A DNA stretch of 64,000 nucleotides from contig CAVYHD010000046.1 in assembly GCA_963768075.1 (NCBI GenBank), positions 62,001 through 126,000 on the forward strand, written 5' to 3'. Made by a program: the position numbers and the translations under genes. The stretch is from QHXW01 sp963768075. GTDB lineage: Bacteria > Acidobacteriota > Terriglobia > Bryobacterales > Bryobacteraceae. This document shows, piece after piece, positions 42,848 to 51,332 of this stretch; within the stretch, counting starts at the first letter, position 1; each line of letters starts with the position of its first letter. The notes below the pieces were generated by a model. It did no database searches and had not been told where the DNA came from. It was given only the letters and a program-made list of their open reading frames with translations.

Positions 42848-44443
42848 CTACCCCTCCTTGTCATCCGTCTTCTCAACCATTTCGCAGACCATGGCCTCGG
42901 TCGTTAGCATCAGAGAGGCGATGGAAGCCGCGTTCTGTAGAGCCGTACGGGTTACTTTCGTAGGATCAACTACGCCTGCCTTCACCAGGTCTTCATACTT
43001 TTCCGTGGAAGCGTTGAAGCCGTAGTCAGGATTCTGGTGAGCCTTGATTTTCTCGACCACCACGGCGCCCTCGGTCCCGCAGTTACGCACGATCTGCCGG
43101 ACCGGCTCTTCGCAAGCACGCCGCACAATGGTGACTCCGAACTGCTCGTCGCCATCGAGCTTCAGGCTCTGTAGCGCGATCGATGCCCGCAGCAGCGCCA
43201 CGCCTCCGCCCGGCACAATCCCTTCCTCCACCGCCGCGCGAGTTGCATGTAGTGCGTCCTCGACACGGGCCTTCTTCTCTTTCATCTCGGTTTCGGTCGC
43301 GGCCCCAACCTTGATGATCGCCACGCCGCCGGCAAGTTTTGCCAGCCGCTCCTGCAGTTTCTCGCGGTCGTAGTCCGAGGTAGTCTCTTCCAACTGGGTA
43401 CGGAGTTGCTTAATCCGGCCCTCGATGTTCTTCGGCGTTCCGGCGCCGTCGATGATGGTTGTGTTGTCCTTGTCCACGGTGACGCGCTTCGCGCGGCCCA
43501 GATCCTCCAACTTGATGTTTTCCAGCCTGATGCCGGTCTCTTCCATGATGGCCTTGCCGCCGGTCAGGATCGAGATATCTTCGAGCATCGCTTTGCGGCG
43601 GTCGCCGAAGCCCGGAGCCTTCACTGCGCAAGCACTGAGTGTGCCGCGCAGCTTATTGACCACGAGTGTGGCCAACGCTTCGCCTTCCACCTCCTCCGAG
43701 ATCACCAGCAGCGGCTTACCCACGCGCGCGATTTGCTCCAGAATCGGCAGCAGATCCTTCATGCTGCTTATCTTTTTGTCGTGAATCAGGATGTAGGGGT
43801 CCTCGAAGACGCACTCCATACGCTCGGGGTCGGTCACGAAGTAGGGCGACAGGTAGCCGCGATCGAATTGCATACCGTCCACGGTCTCGAGCTCGGTCGT
43901 CATGGTCTTGGATTCCTCGACCGTGATCACGCCATCCTTGCCGACCTTCTTCATCGCCTCGGCAATGATGTTGCCGATGGTTGAGTCGCTGTTGGCGGAA
44001 ATGCTGCCAACCTGCGCGATCATGTCGCCGGAAACAGGCTTTGAGAGTTTCTTGACTTCCTCGACGGCTACTTCGACGGCCTTATCGATGCCGCGTTTGA
44101 TGGCCATCGGATTGGCCCCCGCTGTGACTGCTTTGACGCCCTCGCGAAAAATTGCCTGGGCCAGAATCGTAGCCGTAGTGGTACCGTCGCCGGCCACGTC
44201 AGAGGTTTTCGACGCCACTTCGCGCACCATCTGGGCGCCCATGTTCTCGAGCGAATCCTTCAGCTCGATCTCTTTGGCCACCGTGACGCCGTCCTTGGTG
44301 ATTGTTGGCGCACCGAATTTCTTTTCGAGAACGACGTTGCGCCCCCGGGGTCCGAGCGTCACCTTCACTGCCTCGGCGAGTTGGTTCACGCCGCGTAGAA
44401 TTGCCTGGCGCGAATGGTCACTGTAGATAATCTGTTTTGCCAT
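42848..44443 (-). CDS. groEL: 60-kDa chaperonin GroEL
   Basis: This 531-residue chaperonin has all core motifs: VKVTLGPRGRNVVLEK, DGVTVAKEIEL, VAGDGTTTATILA, EEGIVPGGGVALLRA and the C-terminal ASLMLTTEAMV. The usual GGM-repeat tail is missing; the protein ends EMVEKTDDKEG. This often marks a second GroEL copy. GGGGAGA precedes the ATG. It is preceded by groES in the normal operon. No CIRCE element was found upstream. Confidence 0.97.
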   Translation of the reverse strand: MAKQIIYSDHSRQAILRGVNQLAEAVKVTLGPRGRNVVLEKKFGAPTITKDGVTVAKEIELKDSLENMGAQMVREVASKTSDVAGDGTTTATILAQAIFREGVKAVTAGANPMAIKRGIDKAVEVAVEEVKKLSKPVSGDMIAQVGSISANSDSTIGNIIAEAMKKVGKDGVITVEESKTMTTELETVDGMQFDRGYLSPYFVTDPERMECVFEDPYILIHDKKISSMKDLLPILEQIARVGKPLLVISEEVEGEALATLVVNKLRGTLSACAVKAPGFGDRRKAMLEDISILTGGKAIMEETGIRLENIKLEDLGRAKRVTVDKDNTTIIDGAGTPKNIEGRIKQLRTQLEETTSDYDREKLQERLAKLAGGVAIIKVGAATETEMKEKKARVEDALHATRAAVEEGIVPGGGVALLRASIALQSLKLDGDEQFGVTIVRRACEEPVRQIVRNCGTEGAVVVEKIKAHQNPDYGFNASTEKYEDLVKAGVVDPTKVTRTALQNAASIASLMLTTEAMVCEMVEKTDDKEG

Positions 44444-44471
44444 GGATGTTCTCCCCGTTCTTCGTCTTGAA

Positions 44472-44789
44472 TTAACTGGCTTTCTTGACCGCTTTCACGG
44501 CCGGATCCAAAACACCGAGAATGTCGTCCTCGCGCATGATCAGGTACTCGGTGTTGTCCACTTTGGTGTCGCTGCCGGAGTACTTTGCAAAAAGGATGCG
44601 GTCGCCGACTTTGACGTCGAGGACCACCAGATTGCCGTCCTCGAGGCGCTTGCCATGCCCGACGGCAATTACTTCGCCCTCCTGCGGTTTCTCCTTGGCG
44701 GAATCCGGAATGATGATGCCATTGCGCGTAGTTTCCTGTTCCTCGATCCGCTTCACTACGATGCGGTCGTACAAAGGTCGAATGTTCAT
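44472..44789 (-). CDS. groES: 10-kDa co-chaperonin GroES
   Basis: This 105-residue GroES has RPLYDRIVVKRIEEQETTRNGIIIP (with the mobile loop), VIAVGHGKR and the VGDRILFAKYSGSD segment. The lid of the GroEL cage. AAGGAGG stands upstream of the ATG and groEL begins 28 bases after the stop. The 95 bases upstream show no CIRCE or heat-shock sigma promoter that I can recognise. Confidence 0.96.
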   Translation of the reverse strand: MNIRPLYDRIVVKRIEEQETTRNGIIIPDSAKEKPQEGEVIAVGHGKRLEDGNLVVLDVKVGDRILFAKYSGSDTKVDNTEYLIMREDDILGVLDPAVKAVKKAS

Positions 44790-44884
44790 GATGCTGCCTC
44801 CTTAAAAGGTTGGGTACGTCAAAAATTGCACAAAATCGATCGAAGCGTTTCTCCGGCGGTGACCGGCCGCGCCATTGTCCGGCA

Positions 44885-45088
44885 TTAGTTCGCGACGGCT
44901 CCCGTGGAATGGGCCAGCCATGCCACCGGGTGGCTGCGGATGGTGCCATTGCGCTCCGTGATGTCGGCCCAGTTGGCGTCCTCCCTTAGCCGGAGAAAAA
45001 CGCCGGGAGTCCCCTGGTATGTGCCCTCGGCCAACACGACCTCGTCCCCTTCGCGAAACGAAGCACTAACCGGTTCGTTGGTATTCAT
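44885..45088 (-). CDS. Small KOW/SH3-like protein
   Basis: This 67-residue protein reads SFREGDEVVLAEGTYQGTPGVFLRLREDANWADI, a KOW-like beta-barrel pattern, followed by RSHPVAWLAHS. GGAGG nine bases before the ATG at 45088 sets the start. It is upstream of groES on the same strand. A nucleic-acid-binding role is only a guess. Confidence 0.6.
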   Translation of the reverse strand: MNTNEPVSASFREGDEVVLAEGTYQGTPGVFLRLREDANWADITERNGTIRSHPVAWLAHSTGAVAN

Positions 45089-45131
45089 GTTCGTGACCTC
45101 CTTCGTTGGCAACTCTGCCGCGGTCTCCGGG

Positions 45132-45827
45132 CTATGGCCGGAAATTGGGAGCGTTCAGAAGCCTGGCTTTTTCAAGCCTGGCTCGCTCTACTTCTATCTC
45201 GCCTGCTAACCGCGCAGCATCCCTTTGCGGCGCTTCCAGGTCATCGAGCCGTGCCGCTTCCGTGATGGCGGCTTGGGCCGGCGCTTCCAGCCGCTTCAGG
45301 ACTCCAACCAGCCTGAAGGTTGGACCGTACGAGGAGCGGATCAGGTCGAACGAGTACTCGGGATCCTGCCATCGTGCAACCAATTCTTCCTGATCGCCGT
45401 ATGGGCTCTGCGCGGCCTTAACGGGAGCACCCGGCTTTTCAGCGGTTCCATAGGCAGCCGAGATGGCTTTGACGAAGTCGGCAGCCGTCATGCCCTCGGT
45501 TTCGTACGGATCGTAGTTGACCACGATCCTAAACAGCTTGCCGTCATAAAAACTGAAGACTACTTCTTTCACCGACTCCGTTTTCGAGGACGGGCCGAGC
45601 GGTTGGGGGTGCCACTCCAGCTCTTGGATGAGCGCCGGGCGGCGGTGGATAACTTTCGCTTGCGTTGGGCTCTCGCCCACCTGCTTGGCAACGGCCGGGA
45701 GGTCCGTTCCGAGTTGGATGTCCCGGTACTTGGAGAGATCGGCCGCCAAGGTGGCCGCCGGCATCACCCCGAACACAAGAAACGATAGCAGTGCTGATCT
45801 GGACGCATGTATTCGAAGCTTACGCAT
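45132..45827 (-). CDS. Exported hypothetical protein
   Basis: A signal peptide (MRKLRIHASRSALLSFLVFG and following) leads a soluble domain with LSKYRDIQLGTDLPAVAKQVG, VVFSFYDGKLFRIVVNYD and WQDPEYSFDLIRSSYG, ending in a charged coiled-coil segment. The start overlaps the end of the upstream membrane-protein gene by eight bases. Function unknown. Confidence 0.65.
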   Translation of the reverse strand: MRKLRIHASRSALLSFLVFGVMPAATLAADLSKYRDIQLGTDLPAVAKQVGESPTQAKVIHRRPALIQELEWHPQPLGPSSKTESVKEVVFSFYDGKLFRIVVNYDPYETEGMTAADFVKAISAAYGTAEKPGAPVKAAQSPYGDQEELVARWQDPEYSFDLIRSSYGPTFRLVGVLKRLEAPAQAAITEAARLDDLEAPQRDAARLAGEIEVERARLEKARLLNAPNFRP

Positions 45828-46266
45828 TGTGTGTCCGGCTCACCCTGCTCCAAACGAGTGACGCAATGAATGGAACGGCGCTCACTACCACGAGCGCGCG
45901 CTGCCAGTCGCCGGAAAAGCTGAAGACCGGCGCCACCGGGTTGTAGAGCAGCGCCAGCACTGCGAACACGGCCGCGACGGCGTACTGACGCACATCGAAC
46001 GCCTGGAACATCACGAAGATTGCACCCGCGGCCACGAGGAATCTGACCACGACCTCGTACGGCGTAAGTTGGGACCACAAAACCGCCGCGGTAAGCAACG
46101 CCGCGATCGACGCCCACTTCACGGCCTTAACGCGCCGGGCGGTGTCCCGCCGGTCTTGCGCGCTGCCCTTCGCGACCCAAGCCTGCCACGCCGCTTCGTC
46201 GAGCGGCGTCCACATTAGCGGCGTCTGAATGTCCCGCGATTCCTGTAATGCAACTGAAGTCGACAT
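45820..46266 (-). CDS. Small multi-span membrane protein (DUF6804-like)
   Basis: This 148-residue protein has a soluble N-terminal 50 residues (PLDEAAWQAWVAKGSAQDRRD) and four membrane helices. A sigma-54-type promoter and two TGCAR-N3-YTGCA sites lie upstream, so it and the overlapping exported-protein gene are probably controlled by an NtrC-class activator. Family assignment is tentative. Confidence 0.65.
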   Translation of the reverse strand: MSTSVALQESRDIQTPLMWTPLDEAAWQAWVAKGSAQDRRDTARRVKAVKWASIAALLTAAVLWSQLTPYEVVVRFLVAAGAIFVMFQAFDVRQYAVAAVFAVLALLYNPVAPVFSFSGDWQRALVVVSAVPFIASLVWSRVSRTHNA

Positions 46267-46334
46267 GTCTTTTCTCTTGGTTTCGCGCTTAGACCGCGAT
46301 TCTGCCGCTTGGACTGGTTGTGACTGACTGATAG

Positions 46335-46350
46335 TGCACGGTTGACGCCA
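46335..46350 (-). promoter_or_regulatory. Sigma-54 promoter of the DUF6804-like gene
   Basis: On the minus strand TGGCGTCAACCGTGCA has GG (46349-46348) and GC (46337-46336) ten bases apart and matches TGGCACG-N4-TTGCW at 8 of 12 positions. It lies about 70 bases before the start codon and about 120-165 bases downstream of the paired activator sites at 46468-46501. Confidence 0.55.
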
Positions 46351-46467
46351 TCTTCCCTGGTTTCGGCTCGAGGGGCATCGACTCAGGCAAACAAAGGGGT
46401 TGTAGGAGATTTCGGCAGGTGTGCAGGGCCGTGGACCGCTGGCAAGAGAGCGAAGCGCGTCCGTAGA

Positions 46468-46501
46468 TGCAAGTTCTGCAACGGAAAGTGCAAGTTTTGC
46501 C
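46468..46501. promoter_or_regulatory. Paired activator-binding palindromes (site A)
   Basis: TGCAAGTTCTGCA (46468-46480) and TGCAAGTTTTGCC (46489-46501) fit TGCAR-N3-YTGCA and stand 21 bases apart, start to start, on the same face of the helix. They are the likely upstream activating sequence for the gene starting at 46266. Confidence 0.6.
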
Positions 46502-46518
46502 TCTGTCTGTTCCCGGCC

Positions 46519-47181
46519 TCAGTCGTGCAGGACGATGTTCAGCAGCGAGCTATGAACGTGGAGTCCTTGCAGGCCGCCGTTATACTCAATGAAACCCAGT
46601 TTCCGAAACTTGTTCATGAAGAAACTGACCCTGGAGCGGGTGGTGCCAATCATCTCCGCCAGCGTTTCCTGGCTGATCTTGGCGATCACCGGCTCCGGTT
46701 TGCCTTCTTTCCCGAAATTGGCTAACAACAGGAGCACTCGCGCTAACCGCTTCTCACTGGAATTGAAAAGCTGATCTACCAGGTCCTCCTCAATCCGAAT
46801 GTTACGGGAGAGCAGATAAGCAACGAACAGCTCGGAGAAAGCCGGCTCCTCGTGAAGCAAACGGATCATTCTCGATTTCTCCAGCCGCAAGATCGAGCAC
46901 TCTGACATAACACTGGCGGTCCCCAGGTACAATGGCCGGCCCGCCAGGCAGCCTTCGCCAAGGAAGTCCCCGATACCCAACATGGCGATGACCGCTTCTT
47001 TGCCGTTGTCAGAGACGACTGACAGCTTGACCCTGCCTTTTTGGATAAAGCAGATAGCATTCGCCGGGTCGCCTTGTGTGAAGATCACCTGGCCCTTACT
47101 GTATTCCGCAAGCGTTCGTCCGCTGCCAACCTTGCTCAGAAAGAACTTCGGATCGAATGTGGACTTTTCCTTCAGCATCAT
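46519..47181 (-). CDS. Crp/Fnr-family transcriptional regulator
   Basis: This protein of about 220 residues has an N-terminal cyclic-nucleotide-binding-type beta roll (GQVIFTQGDPANAICFIQKGRVKLSVV, GDFLGEGCLAGRPLYLGTASV) and a C-terminal winged helix (ISQETLAEMIGTTRSRVSFFMNKFRKLGFI). No Fe-S cysteine cluster at the N-terminus is seen, so it is not an Fnr oxygen sensor. The ligand is unknown. ATGs at 47181 and 47178 are both possible. Confidence 0.9.
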   Translation of the reverse strand: MMLKEKSTFDPKFFLSKVGSGRTLAEYSKGQVIFTQGDPANAICFIQKGRVKLSVVSDNGKEAVIAMLGIGDFLGEGCLAGRPLYLGTASVMSECSILRLEKSRMIRLLHEEPAFSELFVAYLLSRNIRIEEDLVDQLFNSSEKRLARVLLLLANFGKEGKPEPVIAKISQETLAEMIGTTRSRVSFFMNKFRKLGFIEYNGGLQGLHVHSSLLNIVLHD

Positions 47182-47449
47182 GCCCGGCCTCTGACCTCTA
47201 CGGGATCGCAACCCCGCGGTTTTTGTACTCCTGCCGCCCCCGGACCCTCAATTGCGAACGGCTGCATCCGGCCGCGGCCGGCCGCGGTATCGGTTGGGCG
47301 TGAAACGGGCGTCAGCAAGGTCTCGTGAGTATTCATCGGACTGGCGATTGTGCTGTAAGCACGTAAGTCGCCAACTGTTCGAGACTGCTCCTCATGATGG
47401 CCGAATCTAAGGTAAGGATTGGAGCCGTTCCAGCACGTCCGCATGGAGA

Positions 47450-47465
47450 TGGCGCAAAACGTGCC
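47450..47465 (+). promoter_or_regulatory. Sigma-54-like promoter of the DUF3309 gene
   Basis: TGGCGCAAAACGTGCC has GG and GC ten bases apart and matches the consensus at 8 of 12 positions, about 65 bases before the ATG at 47529. A second, weaker GG-N10-GC lies at 47421. No clear activator palindrome is nearby. Confidence 0.4.
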
Positions 47466-47528
47466 ATAGGCGAACTTATAGAGATTCGGTTCGGCGCATT
47501 TGTCGAAGAGCTCTCAAGGAGAAGAAGC

Positions 47529-47675
47529 ATGTTACTCATTGTTTTGTTGCTCGTGCTGCTTTTGGCTGTGGTCCCGGCGTGGCCGCACAGTCGAGGTTGG
47601 GGCTACCGTCCCAGCGGGGCACTCGGCGCCGTTCTGTTAGTGGTAATCGTGTTGGTATTGTTGGGGCGTATTTAG
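47529..47675 (+). CDS. DUF3309-family small membrane protein
   Basis: This 48-residue protein has two hydrophobic segments around a conserved WPHSRGWGYRPSG turn, the DUF3309 pattern. AGGAGAAG stands seven bases before the ATG. These tiny envelope proteins accompany stress genes in many soil bacteria; the function is unknown. Confidence 0.8.
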   Translation: MLLIVLLLVLLLAVVPAWPHSRGWGYRPSGALGAVLLVVIVLVLLGRI

Positions 47676-47810
47676 GCCAACCTGGACCGGATTGAGATTC
47701 GGAAGTTACGTGCAAAGGCCGTCGTAAGTGGTCCTTCGGAAACGGCGGCCTCGTTCACGCGCCTACTAGGCTTTATAGGCTTCTGTTAAGCGGCGACGGC
47801 ATTGCCATAT

Positions 47811-47981
47811 ATGGAACATTCTTCAGAACGGGAACTACAGCTCTGGGACGAAAAATTGCGATCCAATGAGCTGCGGAAGAAAGCCGATGGAAGGCAATGG
47901 CGCAGGAGGTTCTTCCTCTATCTCGGTGTCATTGTGGCTACCATCTCCATTGCTACCTTGCTTGCTAATCTTTCCCGCTAA
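47811..47981 (+). CDS. 56-residue single-span membrane protein
   Basis: This short ORF (MEHSSERELQLWDEKLRSNE onward) has a charged N-terminal helix, an RRRFF stop-transfer-like border and a C-terminal membrane helix (LGVIVATISIATLLANL). No good ribosome binding site is visible, which lowers confidence. Unknown function. Confidence 0.45.
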   Translation: MEHSSERELQLWDEKLRSNELRKKADGRQWRRRFFLYLGVIVATISIATLLANLSR

Positions 47982-48058
47982 AGCCGCGCAATGTCTTAGA
48001 GGCATCGCGCCGGAACTTGCGATGATAAGCTTTTCCACTGTCATCATTGACGCACGCC

Positions 48059-48092
48059 AGCAGTTCCTGCATTTTCGACTGCAAGAATTGCA
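48059..48092. promoter_or_regulatory. Paired activator-binding palindromes (site D)
   Basis: AGCAGTTCCTGCA (48059-48071) and TGCAAGAATTGCA (48080-48092, a perfect palindrome apart from the central base) stand 21 bases apart, as at sites A and B. They lie about 110-145 bases upstream of the LPHTA surface-protein gene. A weak GG-N10-GC promoter candidate (TGGTGACCAATCTGCC, 48156-48171) lies between. Confidence 0.5.
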
Positions 48093-48203
48093 TAATCTTG
48101 CGGCACATCCGTTCTTAGCATTCTGTTACGATCAGTTTTCAAAGACTTTCAGCTTTGGTGACCAATCTGCCTAGTGAATAGGAGACTAGGAGATCAAGAC
48201 GAA

Positions 48204-48962
48204 ATGAAATACCGATCGAATATCGCAATGGCAGCCTTCGCTGGATGTCTCAGCTTGGCGCTGCTACCCAACGTCCAGGCAGACGAATGGAATAAGAAAA
48301 CCAACATCACGGTGAATGAACCCATTCAACTGCCATCCTGCTGCACCCCCGACCACACCATAACGCTTCAGCCGGGCGAGTATGTCCTGGCTCTGGTGGA
48401 TTCCCTCTCGGACCGGCACATCGTCCGCGTTTTTGATAAGGACCAGAAGCATGTGATCACCACGATCCTTGCTGTTCCGAACTATCGTTTGCGTCCGACC
48501 GGGCAGACTGTGTTGCAATACTGGGAAGTTCCGGCAGGACAGCCTAGAGCGCTTCGGGCGTGGTTCTACCCGGGCGACAACTTCGGGCAGGAGTTTGTGT
48601 ACCATAAACAAACCGCGGCGGACATAGCCGCTTTCGCGAAGTCCCCGGTACCGGCAGTCGCGATTGACACGAAAGTAGAAGAGGACCTGAAGACGGCGCC
48701 TCTCGTGGTGGTTGACGAAAGTGGCAAGACGAGCGACCTGGTTGTGGCGGTGGTGGAGCCAGCAGTGACTGAGCCGGCCCAGCCTCAGGAAGCGGTTCAG
48801 GTGGCGGCAGCGCCGGCCCCCGCGGAACCAGTGCAGGAAACCGAACCAGTGCAGCAGACATTGCCGCATACCGCGAGCAACATGCCGCTACTGGGCTTGT
48901 TTGGCATCCTGTCCTTGGCCGCTTTTGCGGTCCTGAGGATTCGTTCCAGACGCATCTCGTAA
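48204..48962 (+). CDS. Exported protein with a sortase-type C-terminal signal (LPHTA)
   Basis: This is a 252-residue protein with a signal peptide (MKYRSNIAMAAFAGCLSLAL), a beta-rich domain with a CC pair in PIQLPSCCTPDHTITLQPGEYVL, a Pro/Val/Glu-rich spacer and, at about residue 220, LPHTA followed by a membrane helix (PLLGLFGILSLAAFAVL) and RIRSRR. This is the tripartite layout of a sortase substrate, and class D-type sortases recognise LPxTA. A sortase gene lies 1.1 kb downstream. AGGAG at 48188-48192 supports the ATG at 48204 over an upstream GTG. Confidence 0.75.
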   Translation: MKYRSNIAMAAFAGCLSLALLPNVQADEWNKKTNITVNEPIQLPSCCTPDHTITLQPGEYVLALVDSLSDRHIVRVFDKDQKHVITTILAVPNYRLRPTGQTVLQYWEVPAGQPRALRAWFYPGDNFGQEFVYHKQTAADIAAFAKSPVPAVAIDTKVEEDLKTAPLVVVDESGKTSDLVVAVVEPAVTEPAQPQEAVQVAAAPAPAEPVQETEPVQQTLPHTASNMPLLGLFGILSLAAFAVLRIRSRRIS

Positions 48963-49053
48963 GGGTGGACGAGCACACTTTGCAGCCCGCCGCGGTCTCT
49001 GTGAGAGAGGCCACGGCGTGAGGCGGCGGTAACGGAACTGAGGAGCGATAGGA

Positions 49054-50031
49054 ATGGCGGCCTGCTACGCGCGCATTGTAGTCCTGGGGCTGTCGATAGG
49101 CCTGCGGACATTCGCAGAGCAGGCGCCGCCGGTTGAGCCACCCGATCAACCATTCAAACTCACCGCGACTGCCGAACTCGTGCTTCTGGATGTGAGCGTC
49201 AACGACGCGAAGGGTGTGCACGTGCCGGGTCTCGGGAAGGACGACTTCCAGATTTATGAAGACGGGCAACTCCAGTCGATTACGCATTTCTCGAGCGAAG
49301 ATGTCCCCGTCACGGCCGGTCTGGTAATTGATACAAGCGGGAGCATGCGGGCGAAGCATCCGGAAGTAGTGACGGCGTCGCTGGTGTTCGTCAAGGCGAG
49401 CAACAAGCAGGATGAAATGTTCGTCGTGAATTTTAGTGACCACGCACGCCTTGGTCTGCCCGGCGACCTCCCCTTCACAGACGATGTCGGCAAGCTGCGG
49501 GAGGCTCTGTCGATCACTCTAGCCGAGGGCCGGACGGCTCTCTATGATGCCCTGGTGCTCTCCCTGAGTCAGGTGGAGAAAGGCAAGCGGGATAAGAAAG
49601 CCATCGTGCTGGTGAGCGATGGCGGGAACAACAGCAGCATCCATGGATTTGAAGATGTGATGCGCATGGTCCGCGAGTCCCGGGCCACGATTTACACGAT
49701 CGGCCTTTTTGATGAGAACGACGGGGATCGAAACCCGGGCCTGCTGGAGCGGCTCGCCCGCATCAGCGGTGGTGCGGCCTTTCTCCCGCAGGAAGTATCT
49801 GAAGTCCCGGACATCTGCCGGCGGATCGCGAGCGACATTCGTAACCGGTACACCATCGGCTACGTTCCCGTTCGGTCCGGCGAGAAGAGTTCGCTGCGTA
49901 AGATTAGAGTCGTTGCGCGGCAATCCGGCGGGCGCAAATTGATCGTGCGTACCCGCACGAGCTATTTTCTTCCGGAGAGCGGGCCGGTGGCGAACCAGTA
50001 TGGCGAGGCGGACAGGAAACCAGGCTTATGA
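49054..50031 (+). CDS. Exported VWA-domain protein, VWFA-related acidobacterial type
   Basis: This 325-residue protein has a signal peptide (MAACYARIVVLGLSIGLRTFA), an N-terminal strand-rich segment with LVLLDVSVNDAKGVHVPGLGKDDFQIYEDG, and a von Willebrand A domain with the metal-ion site DTSGSM and LVSDGGNNSS. The combination is the acidobacterial VWFA-related family, involved in envelope protein interactions by inference. Its stop overlaps the sortase start as ATGA, so the two are translated together. GAGGAG precedes the ATG by several bases. Confidence 0.88.
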   Translation: MAACYARIVVLGLSIGLRTFAEQAPPVEPPDQPFKLTATAELVLLDVSVNDAKGVHVPGLGKDDFQIYEDGQLQSITHFSSEDVPVTAGLVIDTSGSMRAKHPEVVTASLVFVKASNKQDEMFVVNFSDHARLGLPGDLPFTDDVGKLREALSITLAEGRTALYDALVLSLSQVEKGKRDKKAIVLVSDGGNNSSIHGFEDVMRMVRESRATIYTIGLFDENDGDRNPGLLERLARISGGAAFLPQEVSEVPDICRRIASDIRNRYTIGYVPVRSGEKSSLRKIRVVARQSGGRKLIVRTRTSYFLPESGPVANQYGEADRKPGL

Positions 50032-50753
50032 CAGTTCGCCTCTCTTTCCCTGCGGACAGACCTGATCTTGGCCAGGTACCCCCGGCAGGCCTCGGCAGGG
50101 GTGACCTCGACGATCAGGAGCGCGCGCCTCATTGGAGCCTTGGCCAGTACGTTTTCTTGATTCTTGCAGCCCTTTGCCTCGGATTCTACAGCTACGCATA
50201 TATCGAGCGGGTGGTGTACCAAACCTATGAAAGTTGGTCATTCGACCGGACCGCGGCGCGAACTGCCTCCGCCGCTGGCGCGATGCATGAAGTCTCGACG
50301 GTTAGGCCCATCGTTCCCGCGCCCGGCGAATTCATGGCGTCCTTGCAGTCTCCGTTCCCAGCCTCCGTCATTGGTCGTCTCTCAATTCCAAGGCTGCACT
50401 TGTCGGCAATGGTTCGCGAAGGCGTCGATGGGAAGACCTTGCGGGTCGCCGTGGGCCACATTCCTTCGACGGCGCTGCCAGGGCAAGCCGGAAATGTTGG
50501 CGTGGCGGGTCACCGGGACACATTCTTTCGCGGACTGAAGGATTTGAGGACCGCGGACGAGATTCAATTCTCCACCCCCGCGGGTAATTTCAGTTACCAG
50601 GTTGAGTCGTTAACGGTCGTCGAACCAGACAACGTCGAGGTGCTCGCCGCATCAGGTGGCAACGTTCTTACGATGGTCACTTGTTACCCGTTTTCCTATA
50701 TCGGGAACGCACCGCGGCGGTTCATCGTGAGGGCCACGCAGGTGTCACCGTAA
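50028..50753 (+). CDS. Class D-type sortase
   Basis: This 241-residue transpeptidase has an N-terminal membrane helix (YVFLILAALCLGFYSYAYI) and a sortase barrel. The catalytic His is in GVAGHRDTFFRGL, the Cys in LTMVTCYPFSYIG, and the Arg in APRRFIV, all in the expected order; IGRLSIPRLHLSAMV opens the domain. In Gram-positive bacteria such enzymes attach surface proteins to the wall; in Gram-negative Acidobacteriota the acceptor is unclear. It is coupled to the VWA gene and lies near an LPHTA-bearing candidate substrate. Confidence 0.9.
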   Translation: MTVRLSFPADRPDLGQVPPAGLGRGDLDDQERAPHWSLGQYVFLILAALCLGFYSYAYIERVVYQTYESWSFDRTAARTASAAGAMHEVSTVRPIVPAPGEFMASLQSPFPASVIGRLSIPRLHLSAMVREGVDGKTLRVAVGHIPSTALPGQAGNVGVAGHRDTFFRGLKDLRTADEIQFSTPAGNFSYQVESLTVVEPDNVEVLAASGGNVLTMVTCYPFSYIGNAPRRFIVRATQVSP

Positions 50754-50822
50754 GCACCGTCATTACCTATTTGTAGAGTGAGTCCGCACAGTCCCAAGAA
50801 ATGAGACAATGCGGATTAGAAG

Positions 50823-51332
50823 ATGGTATCGACAGAGATTAGCGTGGTAATAAAAGGAAACGTGAAACATACTCCGGCTGTTTCTTCGGCCAAGGTGCTG
50901 GTGATTGAAGACAATAACTCGGACGTCTTCCTTCTCGAGCGGGCTCTGAATCAGCAAAAGCTTCGATTTGAACTGACGCACCTCGCGGACGGACGTGACG
51001 CCCTCGCATTCCTTCGCAGGGAAGCCCCTTATAGAGATGCGTCCCTTCCAGACCTGATTCTGGTGGACCTGAACCTGTCTAAGTATAGCGGCGAAGATAT
51101 CTTGCGCGAGATTCAAGGCGCCAAACATCTCGCCAAGGCTGTAGTATGCGTGTGGAGCTCTTCAGAGTCCCGGCGAGACCGGACGCGGCTCCTGGATCTC
51201 GGAGTCGCACAATTTGTCACTAAGCCTTCCGGGCTGGATCAGTTCCTGGAGATTGGCAAACTCATTAAGGATCTGCTGGCTGGGCGAACCGCGACTTTAG
51301 GCCGCAGCAGTTCTGGCAGCCTGGCTAGTTAG
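50823..51332 (+). CDS. Response regulator, single receiver domain (Rcp1-like)
   Basis: This protein of about 169 residues has a CheY-like receiver: KVLVIEDNNSDVFLLERAL (acidic pocket), the phosphorylated Asp in PDLILVDLNLSKYSGEDIL, and the conserved Lys in FVTKPSGLDQF. It has no output domain; the short tail is Ser/Gly-rich. The KPS motif fits the Rcp1 type that partners phytochrome- or PAS-linked kinases. A large hybrid kinase gene lies downstream. Its end overlaps the next gene on the opposite strand by 36 bases. Confidence 0.88.
   Translation: MVSTEISVVIKGNVKHTPAVSSAKVLVIEDNNSDVFLLERALNQQKLRFELTHLADGRDALAFLRREAPYRDASLPDLILVDLNLSKYSGEDILREIQGAKHLAKAVVCVWSSSESRRDRTRLLDLGVAQFVTKPSGLDQFLEIGKLIKDLLAGRTATLGRSSSGSLAS

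Noticed and set aside
44790..44884. Possible CIRCE element before groES
   Set aside because: No TTAGCACTC/GAGTGCTAA inverted repeat is present.
47260..47290. GC-only palindrome (CCGCGGCCGGCCGCGG type)
   Set aside because: Short self-complementary GC runs are common in this GC-rich DNA; no gene context supports a terminator or a binding site.
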